Shown here: positions 1 to 10,700 of the stretch, piece by piece
How positions within the stretch are numbered: position 1 is the first letter of the stretch
How the letters are laid out: the number at the start of each line of letters is the position of its first letter
Assembly (NCBI GenBank): GCA_965247015.1
Contig: CBDFGG010000004.1
Span: forward strand, 1,116,001-1,180,000
Source of the DNA: JAIXWP01 sp965247015
GTDB lineage: Bacteria > Bacteroidota > Bacteroidia > Flavobacteriales_D > Sanyastnellaceae
DNA length: 64,000 nt
Reading direction: 5' to 3'
The notes under the pieces: model-generated
What the model was told of the DNA's origin: nothing
The model's database searches: none
The model's input: the letters and a program-made list of their open reading frames with translations, nothing else
Position numbers and translations under genes: made by a program

Positions 1-1721
1 CAATCTGTTGTTGGAGCAGTAATGTAATTGTAGCGAATCAATGAATTATCACGAGTAGTTCCAGCGCCAACTGTCCAGAAATCACCTGGATCTACACCAA
101 TAACACCAATGACATCAGATGAAACACCTCCTCTTTGAAGTTCGATAGCATCATCACCATTGAAGTTAACAATAGTGCTCGTTGTATCAGCAATATCTAA
201 GAGTGCTTGATCTGCTTGTGGGTGAACGATTAAGAATGTTTCGCCACCAGCCAAGATTCCTTGTGGTGCGAATACAGAAGAGAAAGTAGTAGCGCCGTTT
301 GTATAAAGATAAACTTCATACTCATCCAAGTTCACAGGGAAGTTGGTTGGGTTGTAGATTTCAATTGCTTTGTTGAAGCTTGTTCCTTCGAAGTATTCAG
401 AGAAGAACAATGTTTCGCAACCGTTTTCAAAATCACATGAAACAACATTTACAGTAACAAAATTCGATGACAAGCTTAAGCAAGCACCATCTGTCATTAC
501 CATTGTCGCATCGTCTCCAGGTTCAATAGTTGCAGGATCAAGGTTACCGAAATAAGCCAATCCCCAGATGCGATATGTTCCTACCGAATAGTTCTCTACT
601 GTAAATTCTGGACCAGCAAGAATCTCAACAATAATATTGTTAGCGTCAGTTAATACATAAGCAAACGCCGTTTCTTCTGTATTACCAGTTACACCAACTG
701 TAACGATATCTAAGTACTCATCCGCACACAATGTGTAAACCAACGATTCAGAAGTGATAGTACCACCATTGCATACTGGAATCGTGCAGTCTTCTACTAC
801 TACTGAAACTGCAGAAGAAAGATCTGAACAATCTGAAGAAGTGAGGTCTAAAACAGAAACACCTGCTTGAAGCAACAAAGGATCTACGGTTCCTGTGTAA
901 GTAAATCCATAAATCTTGTAATTACCGATTGCTAAACCATTCAAATCAATGCTTGCAGCATCAGTATAATCGATGATTAGATCATTCGCGTCAGTGATGA
1001 AGTACAAGTAAAATTCACCGAGAAGAGTGCTGTTGTTAGACAATACAGTTTCAGCAATGACCTCATCGAAACAAAGATTGATTGGACCAGCGCTTCCGTC
1101 TAATGCTACGTCTCCTGCATCACATGAAGGAGCTTCTGATTGATTGAATGCACCAGGAGTTGGTGTCTGTTGTACATAAACAGCTGTATTAAACGCATCA
1201 CCACCGTCAGGGATACGAGACATGCTGTAAATAGTAGCGTTACCACCCACCATTTCATTCATTTGAATTTGGCCAGGGGTCAATGCTGCAAGCAAGCCTG
1301 TGTCATCAGCATCATCTGTTCCGTATACTAAGGCATCCACTAGGTTAGCGCTTGTAACCATTGCAGCCGTAGCCCAATCAGCAGCGTTACCAGTATAGAT
1401 TGCCACAGCATCAGCTCCGTTTTGTAAGCTATTGCCAGGAAACTCAATCTGTACTCCGTTTACACCAGCATTACCAAGTACGAAAAGTCCGTTGGCATCA
1501 GTTGTAAATCCGTCAAGATCGTACGCTGCATAAGACATATCATTCGAACCATTGAAGAATACCACTACGAGTCCATCAAGTGATGTACCTGGCGCTCCAT
1601 AAAGTTCAATGAATTCAGCTGCATCGGTGCCTGCCTGATCGGCATCCACCTCGTTAATCACTACTTGAGCGGATGCTCCAAGCGAAAGAAAAACAGATAA
1701 TAGAAGTAAAATTTTCTTCAT
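1..1721 (-). CDS. secreted lamin-tail-domain protein (partial, C-terminus off left edge)
   Basis: An open frame runs leftward from an ATG at 1721-1719 to the window edge without a stop (573 codons seen). It begins MKKILLLLSVFLSLGASAQ, a Sec signal peptide with an AxA-Q type cleavage site. Directly after it is a lamin-tail (LTD) domain, with INEVDADQ, then FIELYG and a DGL..V.F.G segment. A middle region holds two ~120-residue modules, each with a run of the type CNGGTI or CDAGDV followed by a Leu/Cys-rich beta region. A second LTD starts near residue 450 (FFSEYFEG, KAIEIYNP, NFNGDDAIEL). LTD domains are common in exported bacterial proteins and nucleases; no nuclease motif is visible here. 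A T9SS tail would be expected beyond the edge but cannot be seen. The gene is divergent from the next one, across a 167 bp gap. Confidence 0.85.
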   Translation of the reverse strand, partial: MKKILLLLSVFLSLGASAQVVINEVDADQAGTDAAEFIELYGAPGTSLDGLVVVFFNGSNDMSYAAYDLDGFTTDANGLFVLGNAGVNGVQIEFPGNSLQNGADAVAIYTGNAADWATAAMVTSANLVDALVYGTDDADDTGLLAALTPGQIQMNEMVGGNATIYSMSRIPDGGDAFNTAVYVQQTPTPGAFNQSEAPSCDAGDVALDGSAGPINLCFDEVIAETVLSNNSTLLGEFYLYFITDANDLIIDYTDAASIDLNGLAIGNYKIYGFTYTGTVDPLLLQAGVSVLDLTSSDCSDLSSAVSVVVEDCTIPVCNGGTITSESLVYTLCADEYLDIVTVGVTGNTEETAFAYVLTDANNIIVEILAGPEFTVENYSVGTYRIWGLAYFGNLDPATIEPGDDATMVMTDGACLSLSSNFVTVNVVSCDFENGCETLFFSEYFEGTSFNKAIEIYNPTNFPVNLDEYEVYLYTNGATTFSSVFAPQGILAGGETFLIVHPQADQALLDIADTTSTIVNFNGDDAIELQRGGVSSDVIGVIGVDPGDFWTVGAGTTRDNSLIRYNYITAPTTD

Positions 1722-1739
1722 GAGTTTTGATTTGGGCCT

Positions 1740-1747
1740 CAAAAATA
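1740..1747 (-). promoter_or_regulatory. Bacteroidota -7 promoter element for the lamin-tail gene
   Basis: Read leftward the bases are TATTTTTG, a full match to the Bacteroidota -7 consensus TAnnTTTG. It lies 18 nt upstream of the ATG at 1721. No TTG is present at the expected -33 distance, so the call rests on one element. Confidence 0.4.
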
Positions 1748-1888
1748 ACCACAGTAAGGCTTACATCCTGACATTTTGTGAATTGATTGTAACGCATTAC
1801 TCACATTTATGATATGCTGGGAAAATGTTCATACTCATTCAATAATTTCTTATCATTGCGATAACAACCTTACCAATCCAAATCGTTC

Positions 1889-3634
1889 ATGAGAACATTC
1901 ATTGCTACTCTAGTTTTTATTTCTTTTTTCATTCCAAGTTTTAGTCAATGTCCTACCTGTACACCGGATGAAACTTGCATCAGTGCCGATGGACTTCCAA
2001 CAGTTTGTCCTCTAGAGTTGCCCGCAGCTACAGCTGGTGAATACTATGAACAGGTGCTCACGTTTTATTTGCCAACTTCTTTCGTTGAACCTGAATTAGA
2101 CGTGACCGTTACACTCACTCAAATCACTATCACTTCTGTGACGGGCTTACCTTTCGGAATAACCTACACCACCAATGACCCTGATGGTGTTTACTATCCT
2201 AATCAAGGCGAAAATTTTGGGTGCGCTACCATCTGTGGGACGCCCCTTTTACCTGGTGTTTACGATGTAATTATCAATGTAGGAATCATTGCTGATGTAT
2301 TTGGTTTTGAGGTGACAGACTCACGCACATTTACCTATTCTTTATTTGTGCAACCGGGCTCTGGAGGCAACGCTAGCTTTACTTTTAACAACGGTGCTGG
2401 ATGTGGAGAAGTGGGCGTGCAGTTTGAAGCACTCATCGCTGGTACGGCGTCTCAAGTGACCGAATACAGCTGGGATTTTGGAAATGGAACTACTTCAAAT
2501 GAAGCCAATCCTTTCGTCAACTATTCGGGAGAAGGCGAATACACTGCGTCTTTGATAACCACTATTTCAGATATCATTCTTACCACAGTTAGTCTTGCGA
2601 ATATCAATGGCAACGGTGAAGGCGATGTAGATGAGTTCTTCAGTGGCCCTGCTGATCCTTATTTCATAATAACAGACGCCCAAGGCACCACAGTCTACAC
2701 TTCATCCATCATCGACAACTCCACTTCAAATACTTGGGCCGATCTTACCATCGTCCTCAGCAATCCTCCTTATACACTAACATTCTGGGACGATGATACG
2801 GTGACACAAGATGATCAACTTGGATCATTTACAGTAGACACCAGCACTGGAGAAATAAGTTTCAATTCAGGCGATGGTACAGTAGGCACATATACCGTAG
2901 TGCTCAATCCATCGACTAACGCAACGGAAAGCTCTGTTATTACAGTGTTTCCAACACCTTCACCAGTGATTACCCAAGCAGGCAATTCATTGACAGCAAG
3001 CGGGAATGCAGATGACGAATACCTGTGGTTTTTAAATGGAAGCATCACGCCTATCGCAACAACGCAATCCATCAACGCTACGGCGGGTGGGGTTTATACT
3101 TGCCAAGTGACGAATATTTATGGATGCACTGCCACTTCTGAGTCGTTTATCATTTGTCCAGAAGTCAATCCCGTTTTTGATCCTGCAGCCAATGAAGTTT
3201 ATGTTGAAGATATTTTCGAAACATATCAGTGGTACTTCAACGGATTGCCAATTGACGGCGCTACGACCTTCTTTGTTGTAGAGGCCATACCTGGAAATTA
3301 TGCTGTAGAAGTCACTACATCATACGGCTGTTCCATCGAAAGTGAAGTGCTTACGGTTATCAATAGTGTGGATGAAAACGAGTGGAGTAAACTGGTCTCC
3401 ATCTATCCTAATCCAGCAAAAGAATCCTTCACTTTGAGTGTTGAAGGAAATGATTTTGTTTGGGAAAAATTGGCGGTTTATTCGTCTACCGGTCAGCGAA
3501 TAGTGGATGTTCAAAATCCATCACACCTTACAAGCCTCACGATCAACACCGCCGCACTCGCAGCGGGAAGTTACATTTTACAACTCTCCAATAGTGATCA
3601 ATTGGTGACGAAAAAATTGACGATTATTAAATAG
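1889..3634 (+). CDS. secreted PKD-domain protein with T9SS type A sorting domain
   Basis: 581 residues. A signal peptide (MRTFIATLVFISFFIPSFSQ) is followed by a Cys-rich start (CPTCTPDETC). A beta-rich region leads to a PKD-like domain near residues 195-230, with the typical SWDFGNG motif. Further Ig-like modules follow. The C-terminal ~75 residues are a T9SS type A sorting domain: IYPNPAKESF, then a short beta segment, then GSYILQLSNS and a basic KKLTIIK end. The family is exported through the T9SS, with the tail removed and the protein secreted or anchored to A-LPS. No catalytic domain is recognised, so the role is unknown. The stop codon overlaps the end of the convergent DUF3050 gene by 8 bp. 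A possible weak promoter TATCATTG lies about 35 nt upstream. Confidence 0.85.
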   Translation: MRTFIATLVFISFFIPSFSQCPTCTPDETCISADGLPTVCPLELPAATAGEYYEQVLTFYLPTSFVEPELDVTVTLTQITITSVTGLPFGITYTTNDPDGVYYPNQGENFGCATICGTPLLPGVYDVIINVGIIADVFGFEVTDSRTFTYSLFVQPGSGGNASFTFNNGAGCGEVGVQFEALIAGTASQVTEYSWDFGNGTTSNEANPFVNYSGEGEYTASLITTISDIILTTVSLANINGNGEGDVDEFFSGPADPYFIITDAQGTTVYTSSIIDNSTSNTWADLTIVLSNPPYTLTFWDDDTVTQDDQLGSFTVDTSTGEISFNSGDGTVGTYTVVLNPSTNATESSVITVFPTPSPVITQAGNSLTASGNADDEYLWFLNGSITPIATTQSINATAGGVYTCQVTNIYGCTATSESFIICPEVNPVFDPAANEVYVEDIFETYQWYFNGLPIDGATTFFVVEAIPGNYAVEVTTSYGCSIESEVLTVINSVDENEWSKLVSIYPNPAKESFTLSVEGNDFVWEKLAVYSSTGQRIVDVQNPSHLTSLTINTAALAAGSYILQLSNSDQLVTKKLTIIK

Positions 3635-4418
3635 AATTTTCTACCATACTAATTTGATGCGAGATCTCATTCCAAAGCTGAATTCTCGCTTGGAGTGCTG
3701 ATTTCACCGCAGCAGTAGCTTCATTCCATTTTTGCTCATCGGTGCCGCAAAGCTCGCTTGTCATTTCATACGCAAGATGCGAATGATGATCTCCGTCTAC
3801 CTCGATATGACGCTCTAAATAGTAGAGCATCGTTGTCAATTCCTTGGGCGCTGTTTTTTGAAGCTCTTTCACGAATGAAATAAACATTCCTGGAATCAAA
3901 TCTTCCCTTCCAAAAGTGAATACTGCAGCTTGAATATGTGCTGCATTCGTATTGATCGTTTCGAATGTGTTGTTCACGAAAGCCTGAGCAGCCGCTGGTG
4001 CTTGGGCCATGTTTAACGCATCGTCTACCTTTAATCCATTTTTCAAGAAATCAATAAACCTCACAATGGAAGTGGTGTCACAACCCGCATTGCGCATAGC
4101 TTTTTGATACAACTCAAAGTGACTAGTGCGAACTCCCTCTTCATCCACATCGCTCTCCTCTCCAACTACGATTTCGTTGATCAAAAAACGTGTGTTGGCG
4201 TTTCCTGTTGGCACCCATGGTACCTCCACACAAGTGAGATTGCGCTGGAGGGCTTTTAACAAAGACATAAAATCCCACACCGCATAGATGTGATGCTGCA
4301 TGAATACTTGAAGGTCTTCCATGCTTTTGATATCGCCGTATACTGAATGTTGAACCAATTGATCTTTCAATGGAGCAACCTCTTGTTTTAATTTATTGAG
4401 AAAAAATTCTGTTGTCAT
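3627..4418 (-). CDS. DUF3050 family protein (haem-oxygenase-like fold)
   Basis: 263 residues, no signal peptide, so cytosolic. The sequence matches the DUF3050 pattern: HHIYAVWDFMSLLKALQR near residue 42, then VPWVPTGN, INEIVVGEESDVDEEG, a FTFGREDLIPGMF block near residue 170, and YYLERHIEVDGDHHS followed by ELCG. The conserved His and Glu residues (HH at 42-43, EE, ERHIE, DGDHH) are what is expected of this helical haem-oxygenase/TenA-like superfamily, several members of which are di-iron enzymes. A biochemical role for DUF3050 is not established, and none is claimed here. It is a single gene, convergent with the upstream PKD protein and facing away from the giant adhesin gene. A full -7 promoter match sits at 4495-4502, giving a leader of about 70 nt. 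Confidence 0.85.
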   Translation of the reverse strand: MTTEFFLNKLKQEVAPLKDQLVQHSVYGDIKSMEDLQVFMQHHIYAVWDFMSLLKALQRNLTCVEVPWVPTGNANTRFLINEIVVGEESDVDEEGVRTSHFELYQKAMRNAGCDTTSIVRFIDFLKNGLKVDDALNMAQAPAAAQAFVNNTFETINTNAAHIQAAVFTFGREDLIPGMFISFVKELQKTAPKELTTMLYYLERHIEVDGDHHSHLAYEMTSELCGTDEQKWNEATAAVKSALQARIQLWNEISHQISMVENSI

Positions 4419-4494
4419 ACTTATTTCGAATAACTGAGAAAATCAAATCTTGTTCATCTACGAAAACAAGTGAATTTCCGATTTTTTCGGGGCG

Positions 4495-4502
4495 CAAAAG
4501 TA
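4495..4502 (-). promoter_or_regulatory. -7 promoter element for the DUF3050 gene
   Basis: Read leftward the bases are TACTTTTG, a full match to TAnnTTTG, about 76 nt before the ATG at 4418. The -33 position falls inside the nested dyad at 4507-4546 and has no TTG. The promoter may therefore depend on a regulator bound there. Confidence 0.45.
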
Positions 4503-4506
4503 ATCG

Positions 4507-4546
4507 GTTGCAAGAATTCATCTGTGACATAATTGTCATTTGCAAC
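4507..4546. promoter_or_regulatory. nested dyad, possible operator
   Basis: Two co-located inverted repeats are seen. The outer arms are GTTGCAA (4507-4513) and TTGCAAC (4540-4546). The inner arms are TGACA (4525-4529) and TGTCA (4534-4538) around TAAT. The inner site with its flank, TGTGACATAATTGTCA, resembles Crp/Fnr-family sites (TGTGA-N6-TCACA). It overlaps the -33 region of the DUF3050 promoter and lies 225 bp upstream of the giant adhesin gene. Binding by a Crp-like protein is inference only. Confidence 0.35.
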
Positions 4547-4770
4547 TCCTAAACTGAGTAAAACCGAGGACTAATGGCTTATAAACTCCGACTACCTCTC
4601 ATTTTTTTTCGATAAACGTACTGATGTTGAAATCTTCCCAAAAAGTCCCAAATGTCTTTTCAGGTACGCAAGACTTTTGTATTGGTCCATGAAAAGACTC
4701 AACGAGAGTCGTTTCTGAACCAAACCTAACACGAACTAAGACCTTTATTTCAAGCGAGAACCCTTCACCT

Positions 4771-7700
4771 ATGAGAGGAATATTTACTTTTTTACAAAGT
4801 GCTAAACACCTTGTGGCTGCCATCATTTTAATGTTTGGTAGCATTGGCGCTGTAGCTCAATTCGACACTGAATTCTGGATGCCTCCGATTTGGGATGTAT
4901 CCAATACAGATCGAAACAGCCCGTCAAATCTGTTTATCACTACTCCCTTTGACTTTCCGGTCACCGTGCAGGTCAGCACCTTGGATGGAACAACATTCGT
5001 GTTTACTGGAACAGTAACCTCTGGAACTCCGCTTTCGGTGCCGCTTACACCTGTTCTCGGTCAAACAAATATTGAAGGTGTAGCCAGTCTAACGCAAGGT
5101 CTTCACGTGACATCTTCCGCTCCTATCCAGTGTACGCACAAGGTTGCTGGTGGAACGAACCAAACGCTTGTAATTCTCAAAGGTAAAAATGCGCTTGGAC
5201 AAGAATTCTGGTGTGGTTCGCAAGTAAGAAATTTAAATTCTAACTACGGTCCTGAAGAATATCACTTCATCTCTGTAATGGCCGTTGAAAATAATACACA
5301 GGTTACTTTCCAAACGCCATTTACGATGTATGGATCTGCTGGTGCTTTGGCAAACCCTCACGTTGTCACACTACAAGCAGGTGAAAGCTATTTGATTCGT
5401 GGTAATAGCCCTACTCAACACGTTGCTGGTGCTCGTGTAACTTCCAATAAGGACATTGTAGTCAATAGTGGTTCCACGCACACGCGAATCTCAGGTACAG
5501 GAGCGAATGCGGCAGATGGTGGTACAGACCAATTAGTACCTGTTGGATTAGCTGGTCAAGAGTGGGTTATTATTAAAGGAAATAATAACTTCCCTTGGGA
5601 TTATGCGATTGTAGTCGCAACTCAAAATAATACTAACGTGTATATTGACGGTGCAACAACTCCTGTTGCCACCATCAATGCTGGACAATTTTTCGACTGG
5701 ACTACCACTGGTACCTTCGGTGCACCTCACTACATTCGAACTGACCGCAGGGCTTATGTTTACCACGTATCGGGTTGCTCGCAGGATGAAGAGGTCGATA
5801 TGTCGGCAATGCCGGAAATTTCATGTACGGGATCGAGGTATATCGAATTCTCAAGATTCAATCAAGCAGGACTTCTAGAAAACTTACAAGTCCTTATTCC
5901 TCCAACAGCAGAATCAACGCTCAAATTAAATGGCGTTGATTATGATTTAGTACCTGGAGTTGTTATTCAAAACGTACCAGGTTTGACAGGATGGAGAGCG
6001 GCAACTTATCCCAACGCAAGCTTACCTACCAATAATATTCTTACTTCACAAGGCTTCTTCCATGCGGGTTGGCTAACAGGTAATGGAAACACTGGTGCCT
6101 TTGGATATTTGTCTGGCTTCGATGATGCGTTTGAATTCCAAGATCCATTCGCCGCCGACCCTATTCCAACAACAATTTACAATGTTGCAACGCTGTGCCA
6201 AGGTCAAAGTGTTGATCACTGCCTCAAAGTATTCAGCTGCGGAGCAAACAATTTTATCGATAGCTTCTCAGGTAATGAAGGTAATATCGTGATCGCCCCT
6301 CCTTCATCACCTTCTGATACCTGTTTTAGATACACTGCACCATTTGATTTTGTAGGAAGAGATACAGTCACTTTCGTCGTTTCAAATGAATTCGGATTTG
6401 AAGGTTCTATTGATCTCGTATTCACTGTTGTCAATCCTGACACTCCGATCAATGCTGGTCCAGATCAATTCACTTGTGGTGCATCTACAGCAACATTATC
6501 TGCAATCAACCCCGACCCGTTAGCTGTTGGATATTGGACAGTTGTTAGCGGCTCTGGAGTGTTAGTGAACCCGAACTCTCCAACGACTGTAGTCAATAAC
6601 CTTTCTGCCGGAGTCAACACATTTATTTGGCACCAAGATTATCCTTCATGCGGTGTCAGCAAAGTTGATTTAGTTCAAATAACAAGATTCTCTGGAACGC
6701 CACCTGCAGCTGCAGCTGGTCCTGATGCCAACCTTTGCTCGAGCACTACTTATGTAATGCAAGCAAACAATCCAAGTGTAGCGGCCATTGGAACATGGTC
6801 TATCACTTCAGGTAGTGCGACCATCGCAAACATCAACCAACCAAATACACTCATCACCAATCTTGCAATTGGTGTCAACACCTTCAGTTGGAGTATCAGC
6901 AACGGGCCATGTCCCGGTGGCGATACTTCAGATGAAATAATCATCAGAGTGTACAATCAAAATCACCCCGCAGCGAATGCAGGTCCTGACCAATCCATTT
7001 GCGGAACTTCAAGCGGCGGTGCAGGAATAACGGCGTCGCTTACAGCCAACGCAGCACAAGTGCCTGCTGTTGGATCATGGTCTGTAATTGCTGGTACTGG
7101 AACTTTTGCAAATGCAAATTCACCAAACACCGTTGTCAATGGTTTGAGCATTGGAACCAATACATTCAGATGGACCATCAACAATGGCCCATGCGGAACG
7201 TTGACAGACGAAGTAACGATCGTTGTGTTTAGCCCAACGTCGCCGAATGCTACTGCGGGTCCGGATCAAACAGTTTGTTTACCTACCAACTCAACAAACC
7301 TTGCTGGTAATACTCCAACCGCTCCTGCAGTTGGAACATGGACAGTGATTGCAGGAACAGGAGCTTTTGCAAATGCAAACTCACCAACAACAAGCGTGTC
7401 TGGTTTATCACTCGGAACAAATACATTCAGATGGACTGTAAACAACGGACCATGTCCTGGCGCCGTTACTTTCGATGAGGTAACCATCGTAGTTTTCCCT
7501 GTATCACAACCAACAGTAAATGCAGGACCCGATCAATCATTCTGTTTTACTTCAACACCAATTACAGCAACACTTGCAGGAAGCGCGATTACAGCTCCTG
7601 GTACAGGATTGTGGACTGTTGTAAGCGGAACAGCAACATTCGCAAATGCATCTAATCCTAACACAACTGTTACGGGATTAAGCCTCGGTAATAACGTACT

Positions 7701-10700
7701 TCAATGGACGGCATCAAACGGAACATGTGATCCTGCGGTGAGTGATCAAATGATCATCACTGTATTCAATGGAAACATCTCTACTGCATTTGCAGGACCA
7801 GATGGTGCGATTTGTGCACCTGCTACAACATACACGATGGCTGCAACAGCAGCTGTTGCTCCATCTACCGGCTTATGGACGCAAACCAGCGGACCAGGTG
7901 GTGCAGCAATCAGCAATCCGTCTTCACCTACTACACAAATCACCAACCTCACTACTGGGGTTTATGTGTTTAGATGGACAATTCAAAATGGACCATGCGG
8001 TAATACCGTATTTGATGAAATGACATTGAACGTTTTCAATGCCGCATCACAAACAGCGAATGCTGGACCTGACCAATCACTTTGCTTCACGGGAATCGTT
8101 GGAGTAAATGCTACGATGGCTGCGAATACTGTGACTGCACCATCAACTGGAACATGGACATTGGTAACAGGTGGTGGAACGATTGTTACACCAAACAGCC
8201 CCACTACAACTATCTCTAACTTACCAGTTGGTATTAATATTTTCCGTTGGACAGTCAACAATGGAGTATGCGGCAACTCGAATGATCTCGTTGCAATTTT
8301 TGTATTCAGCTCATCACAGGCAGCAGCAAATGCAGGACCTGACCAAACGATTTGTTCGTCGACTACTACTGTTAACATGGCGGGTAACAACGTTACATCA
8401 CCTGCTACAGGAGTTTGGACGCAAGTAAACGGACCTTCTACATTGACATTCGCGTCAGCATCCAGCGCAAACACCTCAGTGACTGGAATGGTAGCTGGTG
8501 TTTATACATTGCAATGGACGATCAATAATGGACCTTGTTCTTCTCCATCCATTGTTAGCGATCAAATGACATTGACCGTGTTCCCAGCCGCACAAACTGC
8601 GGCTAATGCGGGTCCTGATCAAAGTATTTGCAACACAACAACATCTGTCAACTTAAATGGAAACACTCCTATTTTCCCAGCAACGGGTCAATGGAGTATT
8701 GTATCTGGTAGTGGAACATTTACAAACTCAACCTCACCTGTTACTTCAGTAACAGGTCTTGGAGTTGGTGTAAATTGTTTCAGATGGACCATCAGTAATG
8801 GACCATGCGGCGCTCCAACCATTGATGAAGTTTGTATCACTGTATTTGATGTAAATGCTCCTGCTGCAAATGCAGGAACCGATCAATCATTCTGTTTGCC
8901 TCAAACATCAACTACGCTTAATGCTAATAATGCTACGTTCCCAGCAACAGGAGTATGGACAGTGATTGCAGGAACAGGAACATTTGCAAATGCATCTTCT
9001 GCGTCTTCATCCGTTTCAGGATTAAGCTTAGGAACAAATACATTCCGTTGGACCATCAATAATGGTTCATGCGGTAGTATCACTTTTGACGAAGTAACCA
9101 TTACGATTTTCAATAGTTCTCTTGCTCCTCCAAACGCAGGTCCAGATGCTAACTTATGCACTCCAACAAGTACCTATGTGATGCAAGGAAGTGCTGTTAC
9201 AGCGCCTGCAACAGGGCAGTGGACATTGATTGCGGGCACAGGAACAATTGCGAATCCTAGCAGCCCAACTACAGCCATTTCTGGATTAGGTATTGGTGCA
9301 AATATTTTCAGATGGACTATTCTAAATGGCCCTTGTCCTGCTGGTCAAGACTTCGATGAAATGACCATTTTCGTTTACGATGAAAACCAACAAAATGCGA
9401 ATGCAGGTCCTGATCAATCGCTTTGCTTTACCGGCATAGTAGGTGTGAGTGCAACGATGGCAGCATCACCAGTCATATTCCCTGGATCCGGCCAATGGAC
9501 AGTGATTCAAGGAAGTGGAACATTTGCAAACGCTTCAAATCCTAATACACAAATTCTAAATATTGGTGTTGGGCAAAACATCTTTAGATGGACTGTAAAC
9601 AATGGTCCTTGTGCAAATGCAACAACATTTGATGAGGTCACAGTACTTGTCTATTCTGGTGCGCAAGCAGCAGCAAATGCAGGTCCAGACCAATCTCTTT
9701 GTTCTACGAATCCTAGTACAACATTAGCTGCGAATAGCGTTACATTCCCTGGCTCTGGTCAGTGGACCGTCGTGCAGGGTACTGCAACTTTTGCAAACGC
9801 ATCAAGTCCAACAAGCACTGTTTCTGGACTCAGCATTGGTACAAATATTTTGCAATGGACTATTAATAATGGTCCATGCGCGCCAAGCATTACAAGTGAT
9901 CAAGTAACCATTCTTGTTTACAACAACGCACAGGCACCAGCGAACGCGGGTCCTGATTTTACGGCATGTACATCTCAAGGATCGATCACTTTAACTGGTA
10001 CGTCATTTAGTTTCCCTGCTACTGGTACTTGGGCATTAGTAAGTGGATCGGCAACGATTACTAACCCTAACCAAGCGACCACTACTGCAACCGCACTTGG
10101 TGTTGGAACAAATATTTTTAGCTACACCATCAACAACGGTCCTTGCGCAGCACCAACCGTAGATCAAGTGACAGTAGTTGTTTATTCTGAATTCCAAACT
10201 GCTTCGAATGCAGGACCTGATCAATCTATTTGTTTGCCAACAAACAGTGCGTCACTTTCTGCGAATAGTATTATTTCGCCAGCTACAGGAGTATGGACGC
10301 TTATCTCAGGAACAGGAACGATCACTTCTCCTAACACACCAAACACTACCGTAACTGGATTAGGTATTGGAGAAAATATTTTTAGATGGACTATTTCAAA
10401 TGGTCCTTGTTCTCCAACACAGACTGTCGATCAAGTAAGTATTATCGTTTACAACAACGCACAAGCTGCTGCTAATGCAGGGCCTGATCAAAGTTTCTGT
10501 GAACCTGTTTCAAGTGCAACATTGGTAGGAAATACCGCAACATTCCCAGCAACTGGTCAATGGACTTGGGTGTCTGGACCAACTACTCCTGTGATCACTG
10601 CACCTTCAAGTGCAACAACACAAGTAACAGGACTTGGGGTAGGTGCCAATGTATTTAGATGGACCATAACAAATGGACCTTGTGCCCCTGCATCGACAAA

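Larger units (their letters stand above)
4419..4770. other. 352 bp divergent intergenic region upstream of the giant adhesin gene
   Basis: There is no coding potential beyond shadow frames. It carries the leftward -7 element at 4495-4502 and a nested dyad at 4507-4546. A small hairpin GACTC-AACGA-GAGTC lies near 4695-4710, inside the likely leader of the giant gene. No clear TAnnTTTG promoter for the giant gene was found on the plus strand, so its promoter remains unplaced. Confidence 0.6.

Noticed and set aside
7983..8474. Long minus-strand open frames inside the giant gene, up to 163 residues
   Set aside because: They repeat with the domain period and follow the codon bias of the plus strand; they are shadows of the real gene.
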